From Hyphomicrobium zavarzinii ATCC 27496 (GTDB lineage: Bacteria; Pseudomonadota; Alphaproteobacteria; Rhizobiales; Hyphomicrobiaceae), in contig NZ_KB911257.1 in the NCBI RefSeq assembly GCF_000383415.1, positions 410,558 to 474,557 on the forward strand: a stretch of 64,000 nt of DNA. The letters run 5' to 3'. Below are positions 55,056 to 63,348 of this stretch, one piece after another. Within the stretch, counting starts at the first letter, position 1, and each line of letters opens with the position of its first letter. The translations under genes were made by a program, and so were the position numbers. Below the pieces are notes generated by a model. That model made no database searches. It worked only from the letters and a program-made list of their open reading frames with translations, and was not told where the DNA came from.

Positions 55056-55961
55056 TTAGGGCAAACGGCCTTCGGGAACAAGGCAGGGCTGCCCCTTAGC
55101 CGCTGCGGCAAGCTCGGCTTCCAGGATGCCCTCGTGCTCCATCTCCACCGGACCTGTCATGAGAATGTGGTTGTTCGGGGCCCATTCTATGGTCAATGGG
55201 CCGCCGGGCAGGGTGACGGTGACCTTGCGCTCGGTCAGCTTCTTGCGCATGGCGGAAACGGCGGAGGCGCAGGCGGCGGTGCCGCAGGCGCGCGTCAGGC
55301 CGGTGCCGCGCTCCCAGGTGCGGATCTTCATCGTGGTGGGAGAGGTGACCTCGGCGAGACTCACGTTCACCCGCTCGGGGAAGAGGGGGTGGTTTTCGAT
55401 CAGCGGGCCGAAACGGCCGAGATCGTAAGTCTCTACCGGCCGATCGACCCAGAATACCACGTGGGGATTCCCGACGTTCACCACCGAAGGGGAATGCAGG
55501 ACCGGCTTCTCGATCGGGCCGATCTGCAGCTCGATGGCGCGGGTGTCGTGGAACTTCTCCGCGAGCGGAATCTCGTCCCAGCCGAAACGCGGCTCGCCCA
55601 TGTCCACCGTGATTGCGCTCATGTCCTTCACGGACACGGCGAGGATTCCGGCGCGCGTCTCGAAGTTGAAGTGCGTCTTGCCGCTGAGCCCGCGCTCCAG
55701 CCAGCCGATGCAGCGAGTGCCGTTGCCGCAGGCGGAGGATTCGGATCCGTCCGTGTTGAAAATCAACACGTAGGCTTCCGTATCCGCGGTGCGCGGGGGA
55801 TAGAGCACCATCATCTGGTCAAAGGCGGTCTTCGGGTTTTCCGCGACAGCCTTGATCTCGGCGGGCTTCAGGCTCGAAGCCCCATCGCGAAGATCGAGAA
55901 CGACGATCTCGTTGCCGAGTCCGTTCATCTTTACATAGCGGTGGGGAGTTGGCGCGCTCAT
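55056..55961 (-). CDS. dapF: Diaminopimelate epimerase
   Basis: Interconverts LL- and meso-diaminopimelate for lysine and peptidoglycan. The cofactor-independent two-base mechanism uses Cys pairs: first in GSESSACGNGTRCIGWL (about residue 80) and second in GTGLTRACGTAACASAVSA (about 225). Both are intact. KMNGLGNEIVVLDLRDG opens the fold. ATG 55961 gives 301 residues. First gene of the dapF-mtaB-ftsY operon. Confidence 0.96.
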   Translation of the reverse strand: MSAPTPHRYVKMNGLGNEIVVLDLRDGASSLKPAEIKAVAENPKTAFDQMMVLYPPRTADTEAYVLIFNTDGSESSACGNGTRCIGWLERGLSGKTHFNFETRAGILAVSVKDMSAITVDMGEPRFGWDEIPLAEKFHDTRAIELQIGPIEKPVLHSPSVVNVGNPHVVFWVDRPVETYDLGRFGPLIENHPLFPERVNVSLAEVTSPTTMKIRTWERGTGLTRACGTAACASAVSAMRKKLTERKVTVTLPGGPLTIEWAPNNHILMTGPVEMEHEGILEAELAAAAKGQPCLVPEGRLP

Positions 55962-56115
55962 GGGCCGACTATATGGGCGAAGCGGCGTCAAAAGACAATT
56001 GATGCGGGCACGTGGCGGGCGTGCGGCGTGACAAATGCGGCTCCGACCCCTTCGGCATCCCGTGTCGGCTTCCTAAATAGGGCGGATACCCGTTTCGAAT
56101 TCCTAAGAGGTGTTC

Positions 56116-57249
56116 ATGAGCTTTCGACTGGCCGTTTCCGCTCCCCTTTTGTTCCTGATGGCCACGCCTGTGTTTGCCGTGCAGACCAATTCTCCTGAAG
56201 CGTCAAAGACTCCCATCAAGCTCACGACAGTGGCCGAGGGGCTCGAGAACCCGTGGGGTCTCCAGTTTCTTCCCGATGGCCGGTATCTGGTCACCGAGCG
56301 GCCGGGGCGGTTGAGAGTGGTCGAGAAGGACGGAAAGCTCAGTCCGCCAATCAAAGGTGTGCCGGAAGTCTATGCCCAGGGCCAGGGCGGCCTGCTCGAC
56401 GTGGCGCTCGCGTCCGATTTTGCCGAAAGCGGCCGCCTCTTTCTCTCCTATGCGGAGCCCAGGGGTGAAGGAAAGGCGGGCACCAGCGTGGCGCGCGCCA
56501 AGCTCGTTCTCGGTCCCGAAGGTGGCGAACTGCAGGACGTCACGGTGATCTTCCGGCAGGAGCCGGCCATCGTGAGCCCCAATCACTTCGGCTCGCGCAT
56601 CGTGGTCACGCCGGAGGGCACGCTGTTCGTCACGACAGGCGATCGCTTCAAGGCACGGCCGGAAGCGCAGAATCCCGCGAGCACCGTGGGCAAGGTGGTT
56701 CACATCACCGCCGACGGCGCGCCGGTTTCCGAAAAGCCCGTGAAGGATGGATGGGACCCGAAGGTGTGGTCCATCGGCCATCGCAACATGCAGGGCGCCA
56801 CCTATGACGCGGCGGCCAAGCGGCTCTGGACGATCGAGCACGGGGCGCAGGGCGGCGATGAGCTCAATCATCCTGAGGCCGGAAAGAACTATGGGTGGGC
56901 CGTCATCACCTACGGCAAGGATTACTCGGGCGAGAAGATCGGCGAGGGCACGTCGAAGCCGGGGATGGAGCAGCCCGTGTACTACTGGGACCCGTCGATC
57001 GCGGTGTCGGGTCTTGCGCTCTACACGGGCGATCTCTTTCCGGAGTGGAAGGGCAACCTGCTCGTTGGCAGCCTCAAGTTCATGCAGGTGCAGCGTCTCG
57101 TGCTGAAGGACGGCGAGGTGATCGCACACGAGGTGCTGGCCGATGACATCGGCGAGCGGGTGCGCGACGTGCGGCAGGGGCCGGAGGGCGCCGTCTATGT
57201 GCTGACGGACGATTCCAACGGACGCCTCGTGCGCATCGAGCCGAAGTAG
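56116..57249 (+). CDS. PQQ-dependent sugar dehydrogenase (YliI-type aldose dehydrogenase)
   Basis: Soluble periplasmic six-bladed beta-propeller of the glucose/sorbosone dehydrogenase family. The signal peptide is MSFRLAVSAPLLFLMATPVFA. Family blocks include ENPWGLQFLPDGRYLVTERP, QGQGGLLDVALASDFAESG, GDRFKARPEAQNP, WSIGHRNMQGATYD and WTIEHGAQGGDELNHPEAGK with NYGWAVITYG. The ATG at 56116 follows AGAGG at 5 nt, better than GTG at 56110. These enzymes bind PQQ and Ca2+; PQQ synthesis genes are not in the window. The true substrate is not evident. Confidence 0.88.
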   Translation: MSFRLAVSAPLLFLMATPVFAVQTNSPEASKTPIKLTTVAEGLENPWGLQFLPDGRYLVTERPGRLRVVEKDGKLSPPIKGVPEVYAQGQGGLLDVALASDFAESGRLFLSYAEPRGEGKAGTSVARAKLVLGPEGGELQDVTVIFRQEPAIVSPNHFGSRIVVTPEGTLFVTTGDRFKARPEAQNPASTVGKVVHITADGAPVSEKPVKDGWDPKVWSIGHRNMQGATYDAAAKRLWTIEHGAQGGDELNHPEAGKNYGWAVITYGKDYSGEKIGEGTSKPGMEQPVYYWDPSIAVSGLALYTGDLFPEWKGNLLVGSLKFMQVQRLVLKDGEVIAHEVLADDIGERVRDVRQGPEGAVYVLTDDSNGRLVRIEPK

Positions 57250-57276
57250 GCGGTCTTTTTCCTCATGGGAGGCCGG

Positions 57277-57307
57277 AAGGGCAGCGGTGGCGCTGCCCTT
57301 CATTTTT
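57277..57307 (+). terminator. Intrinsic terminator after the sugar dehydrogenase gene
   Basis: AAGGGCAGCG and CGCTGCCCTT form a 10-bp stem around GTGG, followed by CATTTTT. It lies between convergent genes and reaches the stop codon of the EF-hand gene. Confidence 0.85.
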
Positions 57308-57803
57308 AGCGGCGCGGGATGGTCTGATCCGAGGTGCCGCCGTCGTCCTTGGGCTTCACCTTGTCGATGCCGTGCACCTGCACGGTCTCGGTGCGGTCGA
57401 TCTGACAGTCCTGGTTGCGGTCGAGGAGCTTGAAGGCGACGTTGGGCTTGCCCGTCATTTCCTCGAGCGTCACCCGGCCATCGCCGTTGGCGTCGTAGTA
57501 GGCGATATTGGCGATCTCGAAGAGACGGTCGCTTTTGACCAGCGTTTGATATTCCTGGGCGTCGAGGGCGCCGTCACCGTTGGCGTCGGCCTCTCGGAAC
57601 GAGGTGGTGATGTACTGGGTCCACTCCTCGCAGGTGACGGTTCCGTTCTTGTCGAGGTCCCAGGTCTGCGCCGCGCCGATGAACGTGCGGTCGAAATCGT
57701 TGGTCTTGGCGAACGGATTGCCGCCTGAGGCGCAACCACCGGCCGCGACGGCCGATGCCAGAGCCAAGCCCGATAGCGCGCTTAAAGCGCGTCTCTGCAA
57801 CAT
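57306..57803 (-). CDS. EF-hand calcium-binding lipoprotein
   Basis: The 165-residue product has a lipoprotein signal ending AAGGC (Cys about 24). Four EF-hand loops follow: DLDKNGTVTCEE, DANGDGALDAQE, DANGDGRVTLEE and DRNQDCQIDRTE. The first three have the acidic residues at positions 1, 3, 5 and 12 expected for Ca2+; the fourth has Cys at loop position 6 in place of Gly. It is anchored probably in the outer membrane and faces the periplasm. Convergent with a gene for a Ca2+-requiring periplasmic dehydrogenase; a functional link is only suggestive. Confidence 0.85.
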   Translation of the reverse strand: MLQRRALSALSGLALASAVAAGGCASGGNPFAKTNDFDRTFIGAAQTWDLDKNGTVTCEEWTQYITTSFREADANGDGALDAQEYQTLVKSDRLFEIANIAYYDANGDGRVTLEEMTGKPNVAFKLLDRNQDCQIDRTETVQVHGIDKVKPKDDGGTSDQTIPRR

Positions 57804-58220
57804 ATGAGTCCTCCCCCTGGGGGTTCCCGGCCCCGTATCCCCGGGAATTCGTCTTCCCTGGGCTTAGATCTGTGCGGAATTATGGTTTGCCCGCGGTCCC
57901 CCTGACAATCCGTCAGGGTCCCGTGCCCACATTTTAAGGCCGAGTCGGTGAGGCAAGGCGTCGCGCCGGGCCGCCGTCCACCGGTTAATGGACTGAGCGT
58001 TGACAGTGGGCGCCTGATCGGTGATGGTGCCGCCAAATTCCGATGGCCCTGTTTTTCAGAGCCGCCGCCCTGCACATGGCCCACTTTTGGGACTTACGAT
58101 CCGGTCCGGACCCCGAGGTTCGGCGCGATCTTGGTCCAAAGGAGCCGGGAGGCAGGGGGGTCCACACCCGACAGCGCGTCGCGCCCTCGGGTGCGTTTCC
58201 CGTTTTGCAGAAAGGTTTCG
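57804..58220. other. Divergent intergenic region, EF-hand gene/ffh
   Basis: Two hairpins are seen: TTCCCGG/CCGGGAA (57824-57847), in the leader of the EF-hand gene, and CCCTGAC/GTCAGGG with a 5-nt loop (57900-57918). No tRNA or SRP RNA core (GGAAGCAGCC-type) was found. The in-frame extension of ffh back to 57948 has no conserved content and is not taken as coding. Confidence 0.5.
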
Positions 58221-59780
58221 ATGTTTCAATCGCTGTCAGACCGGCTGGGTCAAGTTTTCGAGAAGCTCACCAAACGCGGTGCGCTGACCGAGAACGACGT
58301 CTCCGAGGCGATGCGAGAAGTGCGCCGCTCGCTGATCGAGGCCGACGTGGCACTCGACGTGGTCCGCGATTTCATCGATCGGGTGAAGACCAAAGCTATC
58401 GGCCAGGAGGTTCTGCGCTCGGTCACGCCCGGCCAGATGGTCGTCAAGATCGTCAACGACGAGCTGGTGCGGACGCTGGGCTCGGATGCGCAGCCGATCG
58501 ATCTTCATGCCGCCCCGCCGGTTGCCATTCTGATGGCCGGTCTGCAGGGTTCCGGCAAGACGACCACCACGGCCAAGATCGCCTGGCGGCTCAAGAACCG
58601 CGACAAGAAGAAAGTGCTGATGGCGTCGCTCGACACGCGCCGTCCCGCGGCGCAGGAGCAGCTTCGCGTGCTCGGCGAGCAGACCGAGGTTCCCACGCTG
58701 CCGATCATCGCCGGGCAGACGCCGATCCAGATCGCCAAGCGTGCGATGGAGGCGGCGCGTCTCGGCGGCTATGACGTGGTGCTGCTCGACACCGCTGGCC
58801 GCACCACGCTCGACGAGGAGCTGATGGTCGAGGTGGCGGAGGTCAAAGCCGCCACGCAGCCGCACGAGATCCTGCTCGTGCTCGACAGCCTCACCGGCCA
58901 GGACGCCGTCAACACGGCCAAGGCCTTCGACAGCCGTCTCGGAATCACCGGCACCGTGCTGACGCGCGCCGACGGCGATGGCCGCGGCGGCGCGGCGCTT
59001 TCGATGCGCGCTGTCACCGGCAAGCCGATCAAGCTGCTCGGTACCGGCGAAAAGTGGGACGCGCTCGAAGACTTCGATCCGCAGCGTGTTGCCGGCCGCA
59101 TCCTCGGCATGGGCGACATCGTCGGCCTCGTCGAGAAGGCGGCGCAGACGATCGACGTCGAGAAAGCGAAGTCGATCGCCCAGAAGATGAAGAAGGGCGA
59201 GTTCGATCTCGAGGATCTCGCCGAGCAGCTCGCGCAGATGGAGAAGATCGGCGGCATGGGTGGCGTGCTCGGCATGCTGCCCGGCATCGGCAAGATGAAG
59301 GCGCAGATCAATGAAGCCGGTCTCGAAAAGGATCTCAAGCGCCAGCGCGCGATCATCTCGTCGATGACGCCGAAGGAGCGCCGCCAGCCCAAGGTTCTGG
59401 ATGCCAAGCGCAAGCGGCGCATCGCGGCCGGGTCCGGCACCAGGGTCGAGGACATCAACAAGCTGCTGAAGCAGCACCGGCAGATGGCCGACATGATGAA
59501 GGCCATGGGCAAGAACCGGGGGATGATGTCGCGCATGTTCGGCATGGGCGGCGGTGGCGGGCCGTCCGAGGCCGAGATCGCTCAAATGCAGGGCGAGCTC
59601 GCCAAGCTCGATCCGAAGGCGCTCGAGCAGTTGCCGGCCGATCTCAAGGATGCATTGCCGAAAGGATTGCCAGGGCTTGGAGGCGGCGGTGTTCCGCGGC
59701 TGCCGGGTCTTGGTGGCGGTTTGCCCGGACTTGGCGGGCAGCTTCCGAAATTCCCCGGTTTCCCGGGGAAGAAGAAATAG
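58221..59780 (+). CDS. ffh: Signal recognition particle protein Ffh
   Basis: GTPase that binds signal sequences and SRP RNA. N domain from [21 protein letters not shown] domain with G1 [45 protein letters not shown] and [13 protein letters not shown]; Met-rich M domain from about residue 330 ([38 protein letters not shown] and [19 protein letters not shown]), ending in a Gly/Pro/Leu-rich tail. ATG 58221 is the family start, with AGAAAGG upstream. 519 residues. Followed by rpsP, as in most proteobacteria. Confidence 0.96.
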   Translation: MFQSLSDRLGQVFEKLTKRGALTENDVSEAMREVRRSLIEADVALDVVRDFIDRVKTKAIGQEVLRSVTPGQMVVKIVNDELVRTLGSDAQPIDLHAAPPVAILMAGLQGSGKTTTTAKIAWRLKNRDKKKVLMASLDTRRPAAQEQLRVLGEQTEVPTLPIIAGQTPIQIAKRAMEAARLGGYDVVLLDTAGRTTLDEELMVEVAEVKAATQPHEILLVLDSLTGQDAVNTAKAFDSRLGITGTVLTRADGDGRGGAALSMRAVTGKPIKLLGTGEKWDALEDFDPQRVAGRILGMGDIVGLVEKAAQTIDVEKAKSIAQKMKKGEFDLEDLAEQLAQMEKIGGMGGVLGMLPGIGKMKAQINEAGLEKDLKRQRAIISSMTPKERRQPKVLDAKRKRRIAAGSGTRVEDINKLLKQHRQMADMMKAMGKNRGMMSRMFGMGGGGGPSEAEIAQMQGELAKLDPKALEQLPADLKDALPKGLPGLGGGGVPRLPGLGGGLPGLGGQLPKFPGFPGKKK

Positions 59781-59877
59781 CGAATCCGGCAGCGACCACG
59801 GGCTCCGGATTTTCATCCGAGGCGCCGGCGAGCTGCCAAACCAAAACTCGATACGAAAGAAGAAAGGACTTCATTCC

Positions 59878-60249
59878 ATGTCAGCCAGGATCCGTCTTTC
59901 GCGCGGTGGCGCCAAGAAGCGGCCCTACTACTACATCGTCGTCGCGCACAGCGCCTCTCCGCGCGATGGGCGCTACATCGAGCAGATCGGCACCTTCGAT
60001 CCGATGCTCAAGAAGGACAACCCGGAGCGGGTGAAGCTGAACCTCGACCGCTGCAAGCACTGGATCTCGGTTGGCGCGCAGCCGACCGACCGCGTCGAGC
60101 GCCTGTTCGACGGCGCCGGGCTTCTGAAGCGCGAAGCTCGCAACAACCCGCAGAAGTCGCAGCCGAAGAAGAAGGCTCAGGAGCGCGCTGCCGCCAAGGC
60201 GAAGGCCGCCGAGGAAGCTGCCGCCGCTGCTGCGGGCGGCGACGCGTAA
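59878..60249 (+). CDS. rpsP: 30S ribosomal protein S16
   Basis: The 123-residue protein begins [20 protein letters not shown], the family signature. [11 protein letters not shown] and [17 protein letters not shown] complete the S16 core (about residues 1-85). A Lys/Ala-rich tail of about 35 residues is typical of alphaproteobacterial S16. AGAAAGGA lies upstream of the ATG. It sits about 97 nt after ffh, and a strong terminator-like hairpin follows at 60283, separating it from rimM. Confidence 0.96.
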   Translation: MSARIRLSRGGAKKRPYYYIVVAHSASPRDGRYIEQIGTFDPMLKKDNPERVKLNLDRCKHWISVGAQPTDRVERLFDGAGLLKREARNNPQKSQPKKKAQERAAAKAKAAEEAAAAAAGGDA

Positions 60250-60282
60250 GAGACGGCACCGTCTTAGCGCCGATATCTTCAG

Positions 60283-60325
60283 CACGGGCGTCCGGCCGTA
60301 TGGGCCGGGCGCCCGTGTGCGTTTT
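60283..60325 (+). terminator. Probable intrinsic terminator after rpsP
   Basis: CACGGGCG/CGCCCGTG (60283-60290, 60310-60317) encloses CCGGCC/GGCCGG, giving a very stable hairpin followed by TGCGTTTT. Confidence 0.75.
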
Positions 60326-60571
60326 GCTGGCCCACGGGCCCAAAGCTGCCGCTGCAATTCAGCATCAGTGACGAACTTGTTGCGGGTCCCTACCCGCCTG
60401 GGTGTCGCAGGGAAGCGCGAATTGTCATAGTTTTGAGATCAAGGCCGTCGTGGTCGAGGTGGGTCGGCGGCCCGTCTGTGCGGCAAAGGCTCTTGGGGGC
60501 AGGGGCGGCCGGTTGGCCGGCGCAAGTCCGGAAAACCGGGTGTTTCTGCGAAACATTCGGGGACTTTTTCG
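60326..60571. other. Intergenic region, rpsP/small protein
   Basis: Together with the terminator this makes a 322-bp gap. In many related genomes a chorismate mutase gene lies between rpsP and rimM; none is recognisable here. No RNA gene or repeat is seen. Confidence 0.45.
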
Positions 60572-60754
60572 ATGACATTGAGATCCAATCTCAGCGAGGC
60601 CGAGGCGGCCTGGTGGGATCGGCGTAACGAGGTGCTGGTCCAGGGGACCGCCCTTATGAGTGAGAAGCCCGACACCGATACGTGGACGAGGAAAGAGCGG
60701 CGGCTCTGGCTCTACGCGCTCGCGATCGGCAACCGGATCGAGCGGCTGCAATAG
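60572..60754 (+). CDS. Small hypothetical protein (60 aa)
   Basis: The 60-residue frame LRSNLSEAEAAWWDRRNEVL...ERRLWLYALAIGNRIERLQ has GC-rich third codon positions throughout and a plausible helical, charged composition with four Trp, so it looks like a real gene rather than chance. It begins with ATG 60572, with only a weak GGGGAC ribosome-binding site. I recognise no family. It may be co-transcribed with the following genes up to rimM. Confidence 0.5.
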   Translation: MTLRSNLSEAEAAWWDRRNEVLVQGTALMSEKPDTDTWTRKERRLWLYALAIGNRIERLQ

Positions 60755-60962
60755 CCCATCCGGGTTTTCCCTTGCCAGCCTTGGCGTCGCTCCTCGCGAT
60801 TTAAGGATGCGAGGAGGTGATGGCTCTCGCGCCTGCAATCCGTGGTAGTTTAAGTCTCGCCGAGACAATCGGCCGTCTGACATTTGTCAGGCGCGCGGGC
60901 GCGGCAGCGTTTCGCATTCATTCCGGCACGAATAACGAGCAGCAATTTGTTGGGCTGACGCG

Positions 60963-61340
60963 ATGCTCGACGAAGGCGTTTACGGATTGCGTTTCGATCT
61001 TCTCCCAAGCGAAGGCGACGCTGGAGCAGGCCTGAGCGCCTGCGGCGACGGGCTCGCCGTTCTTCGCGGCGGACAGATTCTCGGCTCCGATCGCTACGGG
61101 GGTGTCTTCAAGGGATGCTACCGGTATGATGCCGTTCGCGGCGAGGCGCTCGTCGAGGTGCGGCTGGCGGTTCCTCCGAACGGGGTGCTGCTTACGGGGC
61201 TCGAAGCAGGGCCCGAGGGGGCCTTCGTCGATGTGTCGGGGCGCTTCCAGCCGCCCAGGCCGGTCTCGTCCGCAGTGGTGGACGTGTCCGGCGTTCCCAT
61301 GGCGGTCGAACTGCGGTTCGTCGGCCCTCTCAAGCGTTGA
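60963..61340 (+). CDS. Small protein, possibly GrlR-like fold
   Basis: This 125-residue product has no signal peptide. MLDEGVYGLRFDLLPSEGDA is followed by GDGLAVLRGGQILGSDRYGG and FKGCYRYDAVRGEALVEVRL. The pattern D-G-x-Y-x-x-x-F, then G-x-G-x-x-V, then G-G-D/S-x-x-Y-x-G-x-Y resembles the GrlR-type small regulator fold, first described as a type III secretion repressor but widespread elsewhere. This is a by-eye similarity, not a confirmed assignment. The gene ends 22 nt before rimM and is probably in its transcription unit. Confidence 0.55.
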   Translation: MLDEGVYGLRFDLLPSEGDAGAGLSACGDGLAVLRGGQILGSDRYGGVFKGCYRYDAVRGEALVEVRLAVPPNGVLLTGLEAGPEGAFVDVSGRFQPPRPVSSAVVDVSGVPMAVELRFVGPLKR

Positions 61341-61362
61341 AAACAGATAACGGCATTGATCG

Positions 61363-61953
61363 ATGACGCAGGACGGCGGCGCGGGTGAGCGCAAATCGGT
61401 GCGGCGCGTGCTGCTCGGGCATGTGATGGGCGCTCACGGGATTCGGGGCGCGGTGCTGGTGCGCAGCCATACGGGCGACCCCGAAGCGATCGGCGACTAT
61501 GGTCCGCTCGAGAGCGAGGACGGCAATGCGCGGTTCGTGCTTACGGTCGAGGGCGGCACGCAGAAGGGTCTCATCTGCCGCATCGACGGCGTGAAAGACC
61601 GCACGGCCGCCGAGAAGCTCAAGGGCGTCTCGCTCTACGTTCCGCGCGACCGGCTGCCACCCGCGGAGGAGGGCGAATACTACTACGCCGACCTCGTCGG
61701 GCTGGCCGCTGTGACGGAGCAAGGCGCTGCGCTGGGCACGGTGGTGGCGGTTCTCAATTTTGGGGCTGGTGACATTCTCGAGGTTCGCCCCGAAGGCAAG
61801 AGCCGCACAGAGCTCTATCCGATGACCGAGCAAGTCGTGCTGCGCGTGGATCTCGACGGCGGCACCATCGTGCTGTCACCTCCCGAAGAGGTGAATGCTG
61901 GCGATGAAGGGGCCGCGGAAGCGAACGAGGGAGAGGGGCAGGAGGACGCGTAA
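61363..61953 (+). CDS. rimM: 16S rRNA processing protein RimM
   Basis: Ribosome maturation factor for the 30S head. The RimM N-terminal domain starts LLGHVMGAHGIRGAVLVRSH, with YVPRDRLPPAEEGEYYYADL leading into the PRC-barrel domain (LVGLAAVTEQGAALGTVVAV and DILEVRP). The C-terminus is an acidic tail (VNAGDEGAAEANEGEGQED). 196 residues. trmD, which normally follows, is absent here: the next gene is on the other strand. Confidence 0.93.
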   Translation: MTQDGGAGERKSVRRVLLGHVMGAHGIRGAVLVRSHTGDPEAIGDYGPLESEDGNARFVLTVEGGTQKGLICRIDGVKDRTAAEKLKGVSLYVPRDRLPPAEEGEYYYADLVGLAAVTEQGAALGTVVAVLNFGAGDILEVRPEGKSRTELYPMTEQVVLRVDLDGGTIVLSPPEEVNAGDEGAAEANEGEGQEDA

Positions 61954-61961
61954 CGTGCGCG

Positions 61962-63224
61962 TCACAGCCGCTCGGATTTGAAGAGCCGTGGCAGATCGCC
62001 AGTGAGGCCAGCCGCTTCCGACACGAGACGGCGCTTGAGGGCCGGCATCCGGTCCACGAGGCCGAGGCCAAAGTCGCGGGCGGCCCGCACCAGAAGCGCG
62101 TCGTTCGAGAACAGACGGTTCAGGCCATCGAAAGCCGCGGCGGAGAGGGCCGAGTCGAACCGGCGCCAGCGCTCGTAGCGGCCGAGCGTTTCCAGGTTGC
62201 CCGGATCCAGTCCGATGCGGAGCGTATCGACGACGATCTCGCTCAAGGCGGCGACATCGCGGAAGGCGAGGTTCACGCCCTGCCCAGCGATCGGATGAAC
62301 TCCATGGGCGGCATCACCGAGCAGCGCGAAGCGCGGCGCCACGTAAGCGCGTGCGAGGTGCATTTCGAGCGGCCATGCCTGGCGCGGTCCCGCAAGCGAA
62401 AGCTTGCCAAGGCGGCCGGCGACGCGCGTCTCGATCTCGGCGAGAAAGCCCTCGTCGTCGAGCGCCAGGATGCGCTTGGCCTCGTTCTCCTCCTCGCTCC
62501 AGGTGAGGCAGGCGCGGTTTCCAGGAAGCGGCAAAATCGCAAACGGACCGCCCGGCAGGAAGTGCTGCACGGCATGGCCGTTGTGCGGGCGCTCATGGGC
62601 AATGGTGGTGACGATTGCCGTCTGGCCATAACGCCAGCCGATGGTTTTGATGCCTGCGCCGTCACGGGAGGCGGAACGGCGTCCTTCAGCGCCGACGAGC
62701 AGCGCGGCGGCGATCGTGCTTCCATCGCGGAGTGTGACGGCGACGGCGCTGCCCGTATCGGTGAAGCTCGCAATCTCGCCTGGCACGATAAAGGTCAGGC
62801 TGGGGTCGGATGCGACGGAGCGATAGAGCGCCTGCTCGAGCGCCGTCGCGGGGACAATGTAGCTCGCGGGCTCGGCGCTGCCGGTCCCGCGCGCCTGATC
62901 GAGGTGGTTGTCGTATTTCAGCAGCACGGGGCGGATGCCGGCCTCGAGGCTCGAGTCCGTGATCTCGATCTCGCTCACGGGTTGCGCGGCAGCAGCCACG
63001 TCTTTCCAGATGCCGAGCGTGTCGAGCATGCGCTGTGCGCCTGCGGACAGGGCGAAGGCGCGGGCGTCGGGCAGAGGCGTGCCGGTGCGAGCTGTGCGAT
63101 CGACGATGGCGATGCGAATTTCGTTTCCAAGCGCGGAGAGCAACGTGCGCGCGAAGGCGAGGCCAGCGAAGCTCGCGCCGGAGATCACAATGTCAAAACG
63201 TCGTGTCGCGTGCGTTTCGGCCAT
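61962..63224 (-). CDS. UbiH/UbiF/Coq6-type FAD monooxygenase
   Basis: Flavin hydroxylase family for ubiquinone ring hydroxylation. FDIVISGASFAGLAFARTLL is the (slightly atypical) N-terminal dinucleotide motif, where the first Gly of G-x-G is followed by A-S instead of G-G. ARAFALSAGAQRMLDTLGIW is the second block, and LLGDAAHGVHPIAGQGVNLAF is the diagnostic FAD/UbiH motif (DAAH-x-x-x-P-x-x-GQG-x-N). The family contains several position-specific hydroxylases (UbiH, UbiF, UbiI, UbiL, UbiM), which cannot be separated by eye. 420 residues. It converges on rimM with a gap of 8 nt. Confidence 0.9.
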   Translation of the reverse strand: MAETHATRRFDIVISGASFAGLAFARTLLSALGNEIRIAIVDRTARTGTPLPDARAFALSAGAQRMLDTLGIWKDVAAAAQPVSEIEITDSSLEAGIRPVLLKYDNHLDQARGTGSAEPASYIVPATALEQALYRSVASDPSLTFIVPGEIASFTDTGSAVAVTLRDGSTIAAALLVGAEGRRSASRDGAGIKTIGWRYGQTAIVTTIAHERPHNGHAVQHFLPGGPFAILPLPGNRACLTWSEEENEAKRILALDDEGFLAEIETRVAGRLGKLSLAGPRQAWPLEMHLARAYVAPRFALLGDAAHGVHPIAGQGVNLAFRDVAALSEIVVDTLRIGLDPGNLETLGRYERWRRFDSALSAAAFDGLNRLFSNDALLVRAARDFGLGLVDRMPALKRRLVSEAAGLTGDLPRLFKSERL

Positions 63225-63348
63225 TGGCCCCCGCGGGGTTGTGAGGCGGGCGGAGGGCCAGCCTGCTACAGTTGGTTGCCTTGACCCATCCGGTCCGGCA
63301 GCCCATCGTCCGTCCCGCCGTGGTTAGCATCTTTTGCGGGGAGTCTCC

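Noticed and set aside
57948-58220. N-terminal extension of Ffh by 91 residues
   Set aside because: The extension is unlike any SRP protein. ATG 58221 begins exactly at the conserved N domain and has a ribosome-binding site.
57804-58220. Small SRP (4.5S) RNA upstream of ffh
   Set aside because: I looked for the conserved GGAAGCAGCC-type core and symmetric loop on both strands and found neither.
60817-61035. 72-codon frame with an adjacent GAGGAGG
   Set aside because: The Shine-Dalgarno-like run is only 2 nt from the ATG, the frame overlaps the better-supported gene at 60963, and the product has no recognisable pattern.
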